NCBI RefSeq assembly: GCF_009761375.1
Contig: NZ_LEKM01000208.1
Span: 1 to 64,000 of the forward strand
DNA: 64,000 nucleotides
Direction of reading: 5' to 3'
From: Ursidibacter arcticus
GTDB taxonomy: Bacteria > Pseudomonadota > Gammaproteobacteria > Enterobacterales > Pasteurellaceae
A program made the position numbers and the translations under genes. Positions 54,383 through 64,000 of the stretch are shown here, in pieces (within the stretch, counting starts at the first letter, position 1; each line of letters opens with the position of its first letter). The notes beneath the pieces are model-generated. The model had not been told where the DNA came from and searched no databases. It saw nothing but the letters and a program-made list of their open reading frames with translations.

Positions 54383-55282
54383 TTAACGATTGATTGAACG
54401 CCCAATCATAGCTAACGTATGACGCTGACCACGAATGGCTTTACTCATTGTGAAAATATTTTCAACAGGGGCTAAACCGCCATAACCTGCATCACCAATG
54501 TGTTGAATATCAACACCGCACATCTTATTTTGGATAGCCATATAACGAATAGTTTCAGGCTCTGCACTTTCTTGGCTTGTGCCAATAGCCGTCATCACTA
54601 ATGCACCGTGGCGATGAGCAACTTTCACCATCTCGCTTAGTTCGGCAGCTTGGAATCCCGGCACACTTCCGATTGATGGAGCAAGAATAACATCTGCTCC
54701 AGCTTCAATCAGTGCCTTAACGACTTCCAAATCAGCGACTGGCTCATCAACACCTGCTGCGTGCATTTTACCTGCAAAAATTAAGCCTGAGAAATGACGT
54801 TTAGCTGTTTTAACCGTTTCGATAATAGCGTTATTTGTTACGCCAGTTCCTGGGTTACCTGTAAAACAAACAAAATCAAAACCTAAACGCTCTATTTCTT
54901 GAATTGTTTCAACACGAGCTTGACGCCCAGATGAAATCTCAAGTTTCTCGTCCATCATTGCAGCACTTTGATCAACAGGTTCTAAATTAACACCGATTGG
55001 GCGACCAACTAACTGATGTAAACGGTCAATAATATTGGTTTCAACTTTATCGATACCTGCAATCACAGGTTCAAACACATCTAAGCCATTTAACAAAATA
55101 AGATCTGCCCCAAAGGCTCTTGCCATTTCAGAATTAGTGCATTCCGCAATATAAGGCTCTCGCGGTGCAACGTTTTCTGACAAAATAATTCGACCTTCCG
55201 ATGCTTTAATACTTTGCTTTAATTCTTGTGCGGACATTGCAAGAATTTCAGAAGCCTCCGCACTTAAAAAACGCTTAACCAT
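54383..55282 (-). CDS. TIM-barrel-like protein of unknown function in PTS operon
   Basis: A 299-residue cytoplasmic protein that I do not recognise as a characterised enzyme. The pattern of strand-ending acidic and Gly residues ([83 protein letters not shown], and [19 protein letters not shown]) strongly suggests a (beta/alpha)8 barrel, loosely like phosphoenolpyruvate-mutase or DUF7916-type proteins. Similar proteins occur beside cellobiose-type PTS genes elsewhere. It lies between EIIC and EIIB with 6- and 10-base gaps. It occupies the place where a phospho-beta-glycosidase might be expected; its reaction is unknown. Confidence 0.7.
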   Translation of the reverse strand: MVKRFLSAEASEILAMSAQELKQSIKASEGRIILSENVAPREPYIAECTNSEMARAFGADLILLNGLDVFEPVIAGIDKVETNIIDRLHQLVGRPIGVNLEPVDQSAAMMDEKLEISSGRQARVETIQEIERLGFDFVCFTGNPGTGVTNNAIIETVKTAKRHFSGLIFAGKMHAAGVDEPVADLEVVKALIEAGADVILAPSIGSVPGFQAAELSEMVKVAHRHGALVMTAIGTSQESAEPETIRYMAIQNKMCGVDIQHIGDAGYGGLAPVENIFTMSKAIRGQRHTLAMIGRSINR

Positions 55283-55288
55283 TTTAAT

Positions 55289-56605
55289 TTACTCCCCTGC
55301 TTCTTGTTTTTTGAAATGTTTCTCAACCGCTATGAAGAATGGTAAGTAAAGAGCAATATCAATAATGATGAGTACAATTTGTAAGACAGCGCCCATCACA
55401 CTTCCAGTTGTTAAGAAACCAGATAGAATTGGTGGCATTGTCCAAGATGCTTCTGCTCGAGTAAGTGGAACTAAACCTGATGACATTGCAGCCCAAGCAA
55501 CCAATACGTTTACCATTGGTGCTAAAATAAATGGAACTAATAAAGTAACATTCATTACAACGGGTAAACCAAACATCGCAGGTTCATTGATATTAAATAA
55601 TCCAGGAACAACTGTTAAAGGTGCAATAGCTTTAGTTTGTTTACTACCATTTTTCTTACGAGCATACCAAGCAATTGCTAATACTAAACCGATTGTCGCA
55701 CCGCCACCGCCGATATAGACGAAGTTATCCATAAATGGTGTCGTAAAAATTTCTTGTAATGGTTCACCTGCTTTATAAGCGGCAACATTTGATGCAAGAT
55801 TATCAATCCAAGTTGGTTTCATAATCGCATTCACTGTATTTCCACCGTGAATACCCACAAACCAGAAGATTGAGTTTAAACCCGCAATTAACATCACCCC
55901 AATCACACTACTACCAATCAACCCTAACGGGCCACCTAATACAGTTTGAGCAAGTTCGTGTAAGTTTGGTAAGTTATTTGCATCAAGAATACCATACACA
56001 ATTAACCACATTGTAATGATAACTGCCCCAGGGATAATAGCAGAGAAACTACGAGATACTGCTGGTGGTACTGCATCAGGCAATTTAATCTGAATATCAC
56101 GTTTGATAAACCAGTTATACATTGCAGCAGAAATTAAACCGATAATAATCGCAACAAATACCCCTTTCGCTGATAGATAAGATGCATTCACCCCAGCAGG
56201 TACAGCAAAGCCATCCGGTAATGCGACATTCGGGTTAGCTAAAGCAACAACGGCACGATTCACATAAGGTGTGACGGTAATAAAAGATGAAAGAGCGATT
56301 AAGCCTGATGCCACACCATCTACTTTTTCTTGGCGAGAATAGCTATAAGCGATCCCAAATACAGAAACAAGACCAAGTAAGCTAAAACTACCATCAACGC
56401 CTTTCCATAAATAGCCCGCAACCCCAATTTTACCTAGCCACTCTTCCCAACCAGGAATTGGGAATGAAGCAATAATCATAAAGAGTGAACCAATAATCAA
56501 TAACGGCATTGATAGGGTGATCCCATCACGAATTGCCACTAAGCTCTTATTAGCACTCATTTTTGCTGCTATGGGCATTAGTTTTTTCTCAATGAACGCA
56601 TTCAT
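55289..56605 (-). CDS. PTS EIIC, cellobiose/lactose family
   Basis: A 438-residue membrane permease of the CelB/ChbC type with about ten helices. SLVAIRDGITLSMPLLIIGSLFMII near residue 20-45 and WFVGIHGGNTVNAIMKPTW near 248 are family motifs; the His/Gly-rich GIHG segment lies at the sugar site. GLFNINEPAMFGLPVVMN near 335 is the second conserved loop with the essential Glu. A strong AGGAGG precedes it. First gene of EIIC - barrel protein - EIIB - EIIA - ROK. Sugar unknown: a beta-glucoside, chitobiose or lactose-like disaccharide. Confidence 0.9.
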   Translation of the reverse strand: MNAFIEKKLMPIAAKMSANKSLVAIRDGITLSMPLLIIGSLFMIIASFPIPGWEEWLGKIGVAGYLWKGVDGSFSLLGLVSVFGIAYSYSRQEKVDGVASGLIALSSFITVTPYVNRAVVALANPNVALPDGFAVPAGVNASYLSAKGVFVAIIIGLISAAMYNWFIKRDIQIKLPDAVPPAVSRSFSAIIPGAVIITMWLIVYGILDANNLPNLHELAQTVLGGPLGLIGSSVIGVMLIAGLNSIFWFVGIHGGNTVNAIMKPTWIDNLASNVAAYKAGEPLQEIFTTPFMDNFVYIGGGGATIGLVLAIAWYARKKNGSKQTKAIAPLTVVPGLFNINEPAMFGLPVVMNVTLLVPFILAPMVNVLVAWAAMSSGLVPLTRAEASWTMPPILSGFLTTGSVMGAVLQIVLIIIDIALYLPFFIAVEKHFKKQEAGE

Positions 56606-56672
56606 AAAACAACCTCCTTTCAGGTTACTTACAATTGGTTAGATAAACAAAGATATTTTATTTTCAATTAGC

Positions 56673-56762
56673 AATTTAATTATTTTTTATCATTAAATCA
56701 CTTATTTTTTGCCATTATATAAACAAAAAATCCTTTATCAAGATAATTTAATTATTTTTTAT
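56673..56762 (-). promoter_or_regulatory. Two exact 18-base repeats, possible ROK operators
   Basis: AATTTAATTATTTTTTAT occurs at 56673-56690 and again at 56745-56762, exactly 72 bases apart (about seven helical turns). It lies upstream of the EIIC gene in a 299-base gap (56606-56904) that has no gene. The first copy continues into ATTAAAT and so forms an inverted repeat ATTTAAT-N11-ATTAAAT. TTATTTTT-rich boxes are typical of NagC/Mlc sites. Confidence 0.45.
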
Positions 56763-56808
56763 AATAAATTATATGCGTATCATCTAAATGTTGTTATAGA
56801 AAAATAAA

Positions 56809-56841
56809 ATACCCCACTGTCTATGCTAAACAGTAGGGTAT
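56809..56841 (-). terminator. Terminator of ndk
   Basis: ATACCCCACTGT (56809-56820) pairs with ACAGTAGGGTAT (56830-56841) with one mismatch over 12 positions and a 9-base loop. On the minus strand it is followed by TTTTATTTTT. A second 8-bp stem, CCACTCAT/ATGAGTGG (56873-56893), lies between it and the ndk stop. Confidence 0.7.
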
Positions 56842-56904
56842 GAGATAAAAGTGTACAAAACTAGATTAGTAACCACTCATTTATTATGAGTGGCTGAAAT
56901 ATGC

Positions 56905-57324
56905 TTATTTAACTATCTCATTTGGAGTAAAGAAGTAAGCAATTTCTCGTTTTGCGGAGTTTTCTGAGTCAGAACCGTGGACTGAGTTTTCTCGATAGCT
57001 TAGTGCAAAGCGATCTCGAATTGTGCCTTTTTCACGTTTTTCAGGATCAGTTGCTCCCATCAGAGTGCGATAGTGAGCAATCGCATTTTCCCCTTCTAAG
57101 ACTGCAACAACAATCGGAGCAGAAGTCATAAATGCAACAAGTGGTGCAAAAAAATCCTTGCCTTGATGTTCTGCATAAAATCCTTCCGCCTGCTCTTGAG
57201 TTAAATGTAACATTTTTAAGGCTTTAACAGATAAGCCACTTTGTTCAATCTGCGTCAGAATTTCACCGATAATGTTTCGTTTAGTTGCATCAGGCTTAAT
57301 GATTGAAAGTGTTTGTTGAATCAT
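56905..57324 (-). CDS. ndk: Nucleoside diphosphate kinase
   Basis: A 139-residue kinase equilibrating nucleoside di- and triphosphates. [21 protein letters not shown] opens the fold, [22 protein letters not shown] near 86 binds phosphate, and [17 protein letters not shown] near 112 contains the phosphohistidine. The common variant reads N-x-x-HGSD, as here. Monocistronic with its own terminator; the metG stop is 50 bases upstream. Confidence 0.95.
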   Translation of the reverse strand: MIQQTLSIIKPDATKRNIIGEILTQIEQSGLSVKALKMLHLTQEQAEGFYAEHQGKDFFAPLVAFMTSAPIVVAVLEGENAIAHYRTLMGATDPEKREKGTIRDRFALSYRENSVHGSDSENSAKREIAYFFTPNEIVK

Positions 57325-57373
57325 AGTTTTCCTTATTCTCTCTAACTATTTGAAGTAATACGGTATTGCGTCA

Positions 57374-59425
57374 TTACTTCACTTGCATTCCAGCCGTTAC
57401 GCCACTGTCAGCTGAAAGTAAGAAGAGATTTGAACCACCTGTCCCTGCTGATAAAATCATTCCTTCAGACATACCAAAAGACATTTTGCGTGGAGCAAGG
57501 TTGGCAATCATAATCACAAATCGACCTTCTAGCTCTTCAGGCTTATTATAAGCTGCTTTAATACCTGAGAATACTTGGCGAGTATGGTCACCAAGATCTA
57601 ATTCAAAGCGTAATAACTTATCCGATTTTGGAACTGCCTCACATTTCAACACTTTAGCTACTCGCAAATCCAGTTTTGCAAAATCATCAATGGTAATTTC
57701 AGGGGCAATAGGTTCTACTGCCGTATCACAAGCGGTCACTTCTTTTCCTTTTTTTGCATCTTGCTGGGTAGTTTGAGCAAAGAGCTGTTTTGTTTCTTCA
57801 ATTACTGCATCAATCTGTTTTTTCTCTAAACGAGAGAATAATGATTTAAATGGTGCAATAGTGTGGTTGAATAATGGAGTATCAATGTTGTCCCAACGTA
57901 ATTGAGTTTGTAAGAACCCTTCAGCACGCTCTGCTAACTGTGGTAACACAGGTTTTAAGTAGCTCATCAATACTCGGAATAATTCTAAGCCCATTGAGCA
58001 AACGGCTTGTAATTCCGCCTCTTTGCCTTCTTCTTTGGCGATAACCCAAGGTGCTTTTTCATCAATATATTTATTTGCTTTATCGGTTAATGCCATAATT
58101 TCACGAATCGCTTTATTAAATTCTCTGCTCTCATAATATGTAGCAATTTGTTCTGATTGTGCAATAAATTCAGCAAAAAGAGCAGGATCTTGCAATTCGC
58201 CAGCCAGTTTTCCATCAAAACGTTTTGTGATAAAACCTGCATTACGAGAAGCCAGATTCACTAATTTATTGACAATATCGCTATTTACACGTTGTACGAA
58301 ATCATCAAGGTTAAAATCAAGATCTTCAATTCGATCATTTAATTTCGCTGCGTAGTAATAACGTAAACATTCAGGATCGATATGTTTTAAATAAGTGCTT
58401 GCTTGAATAAAAGTACCACGAGATTTCGACATTTTCTGCCCATCTACCGTTACATAACCGTGTGCAAAAACGTTGGTTGGTTTGCGGTGATCGCTACCTT
58501 CTAACATAGCTGGCCAGAATAGGCTGTGGAAATAAACAATATCTTTACCGATAAAGTGATAAAGCTCTGCATCGGAGTCTTTTTTCCAGAAATCATCATA
58601 ATTGATGTCTGTACGGTCACATAAATTCTTAAATGAAGCCATATAACCGATAGGTGCATCTAGCCATACATAGAAAAATTTATTTTCTGCATCAGGGATT
58701 TGGAAACCAAAGTAAGGTGCATCACGACTAATATCCCACTGCTGTAAACCACTTTCAAACCATTCTTGCATTTTATTAGCAATTTCAGGTTGAAGTGAGC
58801 CTGAGCGAGTCCATTCTTTTAACATTCCTTCAAAACTTGGTAAATCAAAGAAAAAATGTTCCGATTCTTTAACCACTGGCGTTGCCCCCGATACCGCAGA
58901 ACGTGGGTTAATTAAATCCATTGGGCTATAAGTAGAGGCACAAACTTCACAGTTATCGCCATATTGATCTTCTGCTTTACATTTCGGGCAAGTCCCTTTA
59001 ACAAAGCGATCAGGCAAGAACATATTCTTTTCAGGATCGAATAATTGTGAAATTACCTTACTTTTAATAAAGCCATTTGCTTTTAATTTTTTATAGATTG
59101 CCGAAGTCAGCTCTTTGTTTTCTTCGCTGTGCGTAGAGTGATAGTTATCAAAGCTGATATTAAACCCCGAGAAGTCTGCGATATGATCTGCTTTCGCTTT
59201 TTCGATAAGCTCTTCTGGCGTAATGCCTAATTTATCTGCATTAAGCATAATTGGGGTGCCGTGAGCATCATCTGCACAGACAAAATGAACTTTATGCCCA
59301 CGCATACGTTGGAAACGTACCCAAATATCCGCTTGAATATGCTCAAGCATATGTCCTAAATGAATTGCTCCATTCGCATAAGGTAGGGCACAAGTAACTA
59401 AAATCTTTCTTTGTGGATTTGACAT
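57374..59425 (-). CDS. metG: Methionyl-tRNA synthetase
   Basis: A 683-residue class I synthetase. [25 protein letters not shown] near residue 15-40 has the HIGH-like motif (HLGH), [17 protein letters not shown] near 145 is the zinc knuckle, and [10 protein letters not shown] near 333 is the KMSKS loop. A C-terminal EMAP/tRNA-binding domain runs from about 580 ([27 protein letters not shown]). The start at 59425 has AGAGAG upstream; the ATG at 59443 does not. An uptake sequence lies inside at 57728-57736. Confidence 0.96.
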   Translation of the reverse strand: MSNPQRKILVTCALPYANGAIHLGHMLEHIQADIWVRFQRMRGHKVHFVCADDAHGTPIMLNADKLGITPEELIEKAKADHIADFSGFNISFDNYHSTHSEENKELTSAIYKKLKANGFIKSKVISQLFDPEKNMFLPDRFVKGTCPKCKAEDQYGDNCEVCASTYSPMDLINPRSAVSGATPVVKESEHFFFDLPSFEGMLKEWTRSGSLQPEIANKMQEWFESGLQQWDISRDAPYFGFQIPDAENKFFYVWLDAPIGYMASFKNLCDRTDINYDDFWKKDSDAELYHFIGKDIVYFHSLFWPAMLEGSDHRKPTNVFAHGYVTVDGQKMSKSRGTFIQASTYLKHIDPECLRYYYAAKLNDRIEDLDFNLDDFVQRVNSDIVNKLVNLASRNAGFITKRFDGKLAGELQDPALFAEFIAQSEQIATYYESREFNKAIREIMALTDKANKYIDEKAPWVIAKEEGKEAELQAVCSMGLELFRVLMSYLKPVLPQLAERAEGFLQTQLRWDNIDTPLFNHTIAPFKSLFSRLEKKQIDAVIEETKQLFAQTTQQDAKKGKEVTACDTAVEPIAPEITIDDFAKLDLRVAKVLKCEAVPKSDKLLRFELDLGDHTRQVFSGIKAAYNKPEELEGRFVIMIANLAPRKMSFGMSEGMILSAGTGGSNLFLLSADSGVTAGMQVK

Positions 59426-59544
59426 TGATAATCTCTCTAACATATAGCAAAAAAAATGATTGAATTGTAACGGAAAAGGCTTTAATTGTGTAGGGAAAGG
59501 ATAATAAGTGGTAGGACAACTGCATATGTTGCCCGTTTTTCAAC

Positions 59545-59727
59545 CTATGAATCAAGCAACAACTCAATCTCTAAATTCATCAGACCAACTAGCAGCTGTA
59601 AGTTTTACTTTCATACTCTGCATTAATTTTTCGATCTAGCTCGCAAAATAAAAATCTTCCGCTACATCATATCGTAATCAAAGTTCAAAATATCTTCTCC
59701 AAATTGCTTGATGTAGCCTTCAAGTGA
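59545..59727 (-). pseudogene. Decayed reading frame between methyltransferase and metG
   Basis: On the minus strand SLEGYIKQFGEDILNFDYDM can be read from 59727, then with a one-base shift VAEDFYFAS-stop-IEKLMQSMKVKLTAASWSD and EFRD, with three in-frame stops over about 60 codons. The amino-acid composition looks like protein rather than random sequence. The family was not recognised. It fills most of the 59444-59731 gap; the rest would hold the metG promoter. Confidence 0.4.
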
Positions 59728-59731
59728 TAAA

Positions 59732-60511
59732 TTATCTTATATCGACTCTTTTCACTGATTTTATAAACAGTAATGGCGGACGATGACGTAAATCTTTAAA
59801 CTCATTATGCCATTCTGTCTGCTCTGCTAACATAGGCTCTTCTACTCTTATAATCTCAAATCCTACATCAATTAAGCTATTTAAAATAGTCGCAGTGGTT
59901 CTATGATAAGTTCTGAAAGGTTGCTGAAACCAATTTCTATTTCGTAGTCCTTCTTCTCGGTAAAAACTAAGACGATAGGCTATTTGTTGTTTATTTTGGT
60001 CTTTAACCCAGCGTTCTCCTTCACGAAAGCAGGTCGTTATTGGGTGTTCTTGGGAAAAAACTAACATACCATTGGGAGCTAGTTTTGAATGAATACGTTG
60101 TAATAAACCTTTCAGATCTTCAACATAGTGAAAAGCAAAAGAACTCGTCACCAAATCAAAATTAGTTTCTTCAATTTGATCTAACTGCTCCATTGGTAAA
60201 CAATAACAATGATAAGCGGTTTGATCATAACCATTTTTTGCAAAACCTTGCTCTGCTTGTGCTAGCATTGATTGAGAAAGATCTAAGCCCACCACTTTTT
60301 TCGCACCTTGTTGCAAATAATGGAGAAGATGCTCTCCCACGCCACAACCTAAATCAAGCACTTGCTTGTGATTAAGATCGGGCAAAAGCGAGAACATTGT
60401 CGGCTTTTCAACTATCTCATTTAGGCTAATCGGGTTCTCACGCAACTTTAAATAATTAGCAAAAAAAATCGGATTATCATAAACACTCTGTTTCATTTTT
60501 CTCTTGCTCAC
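59732..60511 (-). CDS. Class I SAM-dependent methyltransferase
   Basis: A 259-residue methyltransferase. KQVLDLGCGVGEHLLHYLQQGAKKVVGLDLSQ near residue 48-78 is motif I with the acidic ribose ligand. FDLVTSSFAFHYVEDLKGLLQ near 118 is motif II-III, and LAPNGMLVFSQEHPITT near 143 follows. It resembles small-molecule or tRNA-type methyltransferases of the Methyltransf_11 class; the substrate is unknown. It starts ten bases after the uvrD stop and is probably co-transcribed with it. Confidence 0.82.
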   Translation of the reverse strand: MSKRKMKQSVYDNPIFFANYLKLRENPISLNEIVEKPTMFSLLPDLNHKQVLDLGCGVGEHLLHYLQQGAKKVVGLDLSQSMLAQAEQGFAKNGYDQTAYHCYCLPMEQLDQIEETNFDLVTSSFAFHYVEDLKGLLQRIHSKLAPNGMLVFSQEHPITTCFREGERWVKDQNKQQIAYRLSFYREEGLRNRNWFQQPFRTYHRTTATILNSLIDVGFEIIRVEEPMLAEQTEWHNEFKDLRHRPPLLFIKSVKRVDIR

Positions 60512-60521
60512 TTTTCTAATG

Positions 60522-62705
60522 CTACGCCTTTTCTAAATTTGCCATTTTGGCAATCAACCATTTAATCCCTTGTTGTACAAAAGCAACCTGTAAGCGAGTT
60601 TGATCGCCACTGCCTTCGACATTGATGATTGTACCTTGTCCAAATTTCTCGTGACGGACTTTTTGCCCCATCTTCCAAGGGCTATCCTCAAGTACAGAAG
60701 CGGTTGGTTTTGGGGAATTTTTTGCAAAAAAGTGAGCAGGTCGATTGATATTACCACGCAAACGGACTTCTCGAATGTGCTCTTCAGGTAATTCGGCAAT
60801 AAATCGGGAAGGTAAATGACGCTCTTCTTTACCATATAAACGACGGCTTTCCGCATAGCTAATTGTGAGTTTCTTTTTCGCTCGAGTAATACCGACATAA
60901 GCTAAACGCCGTTCTTCTTGTAAACGCCCTTCGTCAAAACTCATTCCGCTTGGAAAAATGCCTTCTTCTACACCAACAATAAATACTCTTGGAAATTCAA
61001 GCCCTTTTGCTGAGTGTAAAGTCATCAGCTCCACATAATCTTGATGTGGTGATGCTTGTGTCTCACCTGATTCTAATGATGCGTGAGTTAAAAAAGCGGT
61101 TAGATCGCTCATTTCTTCTGCTTCATCAGGTTTATTAAATTGGCGTGCAGCAGTTACTAATTCTTCCAAGTTTTCAATACGAACTTCGCCTTTTTCCCCT
61201 TTCTCTTGTTTATACATTTCGTATAAGCCAGACTTACGGATAACAAAATCAGTTTGCTCAAAAAGTGACATTTGTTCTGTTTCTTGCTCAAGTGCATTGA
61301 TTAAATCCACAAAACGTAATAAAGCCGATGCAGCTCGCCCTGAAAGTTGCTCTGCTTGAACAGCAACTTGAATAGCTTGCCATAAAGTAATTTGGCGTGT
61401 ACGAGTGAGCTGTCGCAAAATATCTAACGTACGATCGCCGATACTACGCGGTGGCGTATTTACCACACGTTCAAAAGCAGCATCATCTTGGCGGTTAGCA
61501 ATTAAACGTAAATATGCTAAAGCATCTTTGATTTCTTGGCGTTCAAAGAATCGCATTCCGCCATAAATACGATAAGGAATACTTGCTTGAATAAGAGCTT
61601 CTTCAATAACACGCGATTGGCTGTTGCTACGATAAAGCACCGCACATTGATTTAGCTCGCCTTCATCTTCTTTCCATTGTTTAATTTGTGATGCTACAAA
61701 ACGGGCTTCATCAAGCTCATTGAAGGCACAATAAATATCAACGGGCTCACCATCTCCACTATCCGTCCACAAATTCTTACCTAAGCGGTTTTCATTATTG
61801 GCAATCAACCCATTAGCAGCACTTAAAATATTCCCCGTAGAGCGATAATTCTGCTCTAAACGAATTGTTTGTGCATTGGTATAATCATCTAAAAAGCGTT
61901 GGATATTCTCAACTTGAGCACCACGCCAGCCATAAATTGATTGGTCATCATCACCAACAATCATTACATTGCTACTATTGCCTGCAAGTAAATGAATTAA
62001 GTCATACTGAATGTTGTTGGTATCTTGAAACTCATCAATGAGAATTTGTCGAAATCGTTGCTGATAACGCTGTAAAATCAATTTATTTTGTTTAAATAGC
62101 TCATAGGTTCTAATGAGTAGCTCTGCAAAATCGAGTAAACCTGCACGATCACAAGCATCTTGGTAGATCTGATAAATTTGTACTAATTTTTGGGTATTAA
62201 CATCATCACTACGTTCAATGTCTTTTGCTCGTAATCCTAGATCTTTCTTAGCATTGATAAACCACGCCACTTGTTTTGGTGGAAAATGTTTTTCATCAAT
62301 ATTATGTAATTTCAATAAGCGTTTAATTAGGCGTTGTTGATCTTCACTATCCATAATTTGAAAATCTTGCGGAAGATTTGCATCAAGGTAGTGCATTCTC
62401 AGTAAACGATTAGCGATACTATGGAAAGTCCCGACCCACATTCCAAATAGTCGATGATCACTAGATTGAGATAACGTATGTTCAATGCGATGACGCATTT
62501 CTGCTGCGGCTTTATTGGTAAATGTAACCGCTAAAATGCTCGCTTCGGGAATATTTTCCACCCCAATTAACCAAGCTATGCGGTGTGTTAATACCCGAGT
62601 TTTACCACTGCCAGCCCCAGCTAATACAAGATAGTTACCTAATGGAGCCGCTACTGCTTCTCGCTGTTTATCATTTAATCCGTCTAATAATAAAGAAAAA
62701 TCCAT
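60522..62705 (-). CDS. uvrD: DNA helicase II
   Basis: A 727-residue SF1A 3'-5' helicase for nucleotide-excision and mismatch repair. The Q-motif LNDKQREAVAAPLGNYLVLAGAGSGKTRVLTHRIAWLI near residue 8-45 includes Walker A. VTFTNKAAAEMRHRI is motif Ia, LIDEFQDTNNIQYDLIHLL near 220 is Walker B, and DDDQSIYGWRGA motif III. RLEQNYRSTGNILSAAN, LMTLHSAKGLEFPRVFIVG near 560 and RRLAYVGITRAKKKLTISYA follow. The C-terminal Tudor-like tail (KVRHEKFGQGTII) is present. The ATG at 62705 has a GAGG site; the extension to 62789 is not supported. Confidence 0.95.
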   Translation of the reverse strand: MDFSLLLDGLNDKQREAVAAPLGNYLVLAGAGSGKTRVLTHRIAWLIGVENIPEASILAVTFTNKAAAEMRHRIEHTLSQSSDHRLFGMWVGTFHSIANRLLRMHYLDANLPQDFQIMDSEDQQRLIKRLLKLHNIDEKHFPPKQVAWFINAKKDLGLRAKDIERSDDVNTQKLVQIYQIYQDACDRAGLLDFAELLIRTYELFKQNKLILQRYQQRFRQILIDEFQDTNNIQYDLIHLLAGNSSNVMIVGDDDQSIYGWRGAQVENIQRFLDDYTNAQTIRLEQNYRSTGNILSAANGLIANNENRLGKNLWTDSGDGEPVDIYCAFNELDEARFVASQIKQWKEDEGELNQCAVLYRSNSQSRVIEEALIQASIPYRIYGGMRFFERQEIKDALAYLRLIANRQDDAAFERVVNTPPRSIGDRTLDILRQLTRTRQITLWQAIQVAVQAEQLSGRAASALLRFVDLINALEQETEQMSLFEQTDFVIRKSGLYEMYKQEKGEKGEVRIENLEELVTAARQFNKPDEAEEMSDLTAFLTHASLESGETQASPHQDYVELMTLHSAKGLEFPRVFIVGVEEGIFPSGMSFDEGRLQEERRLAYVGITRAKKKLTISYAESRRLYGKEERHLPSRFIAELPEEHIREVRLRGNINRPAHFFAKNSPKPTASVLEDSPWKMGQKVRHEKFGQGTIINVEGSGDQTRLQVAFVQQGIKWLIAKMANLEKA

Positions 62706-62790
62706 CAAAACGCCTCTTTTATGTGATTTTATACAGTATTTTTTGTTATTATAGCTTACAAGCGGTGGGATTGGGAAAATTTTTTGCAAG

Positions 62791-62829
62791 AAAAAAAGAC
62801 TTAATTCCCCAATACGAGAAATTAAGCCT
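62791..62829 (-). terminator. Terminator of groEL
   Basis: On the minus strand GGCTTAATT and AATTAAGTC form a 9-bp stem (one G-T pair) followed by TTTTTTT. An exact uptake sequence, ACAAGCGGT at 62758-62766, lies just beyond, upstream of uvrD. Confidence 0.7.
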
Positions 62830-62859
62830 TAGTCTATTATTTATGTGTATGGCAATGAA

Positions 62860-64000
62860 TTACATCATTCCGCCCATTCCACCCATACCGCCCATTCCAG
62901 CACCTAAGTCCGCTTTTTCATCTTTAGGTAAATCAGTGATCATACATTCTGTGGTGATCATTAACCCTGCGATAGAGGCTGCAAATTGTAATGCTGAACG
63001 AGTTACTTTAGTTGGGTCTAAGATACCCATTTCTAACATATCGCCATATTGTTCTGTCGCCGCATTATAGCCATAGTTGCCACTACCATCTTTTACATTA
63101 CGAGCAACAACTGATGCTTCTTCACCTGCATTGGTTACGATTTGGCGAAGTGGAGCTTCCATCGCACGCAATGCCAGTTTAATACCCACGTTTTGTTCTT
63201 CATTATCGCCTTTTAAGGTTGTTGCTACTTTGCTTGCAGCACGAACTAATGCTACGCCACCACCAGCAACGATACCTTCTTCAACCGCTGCACGAGTTGC
63301 GTGAAGTGCATCATCAACACGATCTTTCTTCTCTTTCATTTCAACTTCAGTCGCTGCACCAACTTTAATCACTGCAACACCGCCAGCTAATTTCGCTACA
63401 CGTTCTTGTAGTTTTTCTTTGTCATAATCTGATGTTGAATCTTCGATTTGCTGACGAATTTGAGCAACACGACCTTTAATTTGTGCTTCATCACCAATAC
63501 CGTCAATAATAGTGGTATTGTCTTTTGAAATTACAACACGTTTCGCTTGACCGAGTTCTTCAAGCGTTGCTTTCTCTAATTCCATACCGATTTCTTCTGA
63601 AATCACTGTACCTGCTGTTAAAATCGCAATATCTTGTAACATTGCTTTACGGCGATCACCAAAGCCCGGTGCTTTAACTGCTGCGACTTTCACAATACCA
63701 CGCATTGTATTCACAACTAAAGTTGCTAATGCTTCGCCTTCAATATCTTCTGCAATAATTAACAATGGTTTCGCTGCTTTTGCTACCGCTTCTAATACAG
63801 GAAGGATTTCACGAATGTTGCTGATTTTTTTATCAACTAACAAAATATATGGATTTTCTAACTCAACTGTACCTGCTTCAGGTTTATTGATGAAGTATGG
63901 TGATAAGTAACCACGATCAAACTGCATACCTTCCACCACATCTAAAGCATCTTCTAAACCTGTACCGTCTTCAACAGTAATTACGCCTTCTTTGCCTACT
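62860..64000 (-). CDS. groEL: Chaperonin GroEL, 3' part
   Basis: The C-terminal 380 residues of the 60-kDa chaperonin; the 5' end lies beyond base 64000. The visible part starts in the intermediate domain ([19 protein letters not shown]) and contains the apical domain ([47 protein letters not shown]). [43 protein letters not shown] and the Gly/Met-rich tail follow. GroEL-ES folds many cytosolic proteins. groES, normally upstream, is outside the window. Confidence 0.97.
   Translation of the reverse strand, partial: VGKEGVITVEDGTGLEDALDVVEGMQFDRGYLSPYFINKPEAGTVELENPYILLVDKKISNIREILPVLEAVAKAAKPLLIIAEDIEGEALATLVVNTMRGIVKVAAVKAPGFGDRRKAMLQDIAILTAGTVISEEIGMELEKATLEELGQAKRVVISKDNTTIIDGIGDEAQIKGRVAQIRQQIEDSTSDYDKEKLQERVAKLAGGVAVIKVGAATEVEMKEKKDRVDDALHATRAAVEEGIVAGGGVALVRAASKVATTLKGDNEEQNVGIKLALRAMEAPLRQIVTNAGEEASVVARNVKDGSGNYGYNAATEQYGDMLEMGILDPTKVTRSALQFAASIAGLMITTECMITDLPKDEKADLGAGMGGMGGMGGMM

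Noticed and set aside
62860-62905. Short tandem repeat of CCGCCCATTCCA type near the groEL end
   Set aside because: It is the coding sequence of the normal Gly-Gly-Met tail of GroEL, not a CRISPR or phase-variable repeat.

Overview
The window is a chromosomal segment of an AT-rich gammaproteobacterium of the family Pasteurellaceae. Seventeen exact copies of the uptake word ACAAGCGGT (either strand) were counted by eye and no AAGTGCGGT was noticed. That points to the Actinobacillus pleuropneumoniae / Mannheimia / Glaesserella side of the family rather than the Haemophilus influenzae side. Gene content agrees: comABCDE competence genes, an HMW1C-type N-glycosyltransferase and an rpsF-priB-rpsR-rplI operon. 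No rRNA, tRNA, CRISPR array or intact prophage was seen.

Layout. 133-5459 (minus): ampG, galE, rluE, pheA and a SIMPL-domain gene broken by an in-frame stop. 5608-16103 (plus): an iron/heme acquisition island with hmuTUV, a ChaN-like lipoprotein, exbB-exbD-tonB, a TbpB/HpuA-like surface lipoprotein, a TonB-dependent receptor and a Slam-type outer-membrane exporter, preceded by two Fur-box-like sites. 16174-18672 (minus): nusB-thiL-pgpA-lysE. 18786-22173 (minus): comABCDE, divergent from ponA, followed by aroK-aroB-dam. 27606-31569: a protein-glycosylation island holding an HMW1C/NGT glucosyltransferase, two near-twin family-2-like glycosyltransferases, a glycosyltransferase-8 remnant and an IS200/IS605-like right-end relic. 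31619-37232 (minus): a YwiC-like membrane protein and a peptide/nickel-type ABC importer with a fused double ATPase. 37589-43118 (plus): der, hldE, pyrR, surA, rsmA. 43145-47996: an epimerase-like protein, a nitroreductase, the ribosomal S6/PriB/S18/L9 operon with a structured leader, and an MHS-family transporter. 48076-56605 (minus): the fructose PTS (fruBKA) and a second, lactose/cellobiose-type PTS with a ROK regulator and a TIM-barrel-like protein of unknown function. 56905-64000 (minus): ndk, metG, a decayed gene, a SAM methyltransferase, uvrD and the 3' two-thirds of groEL.

How the parts work together. In the heme island the receptor and its partner lipoprotein would capture a heme or iron source at the surface. 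Slam would place the lipoprotein outside, TonB-ExbB-ExbD would energise the receptor, and HmuTUV would carry the ligand across the inner membrane. In the glycosylation island NGT would put glucose on asparagines of exported proteins in the cytoplasm, and the twin transferases are candidates for extending or decorating that sugar. These two islands are the most interesting parts of the window; the second PTS operon, which has no linked glycosidase, is third.
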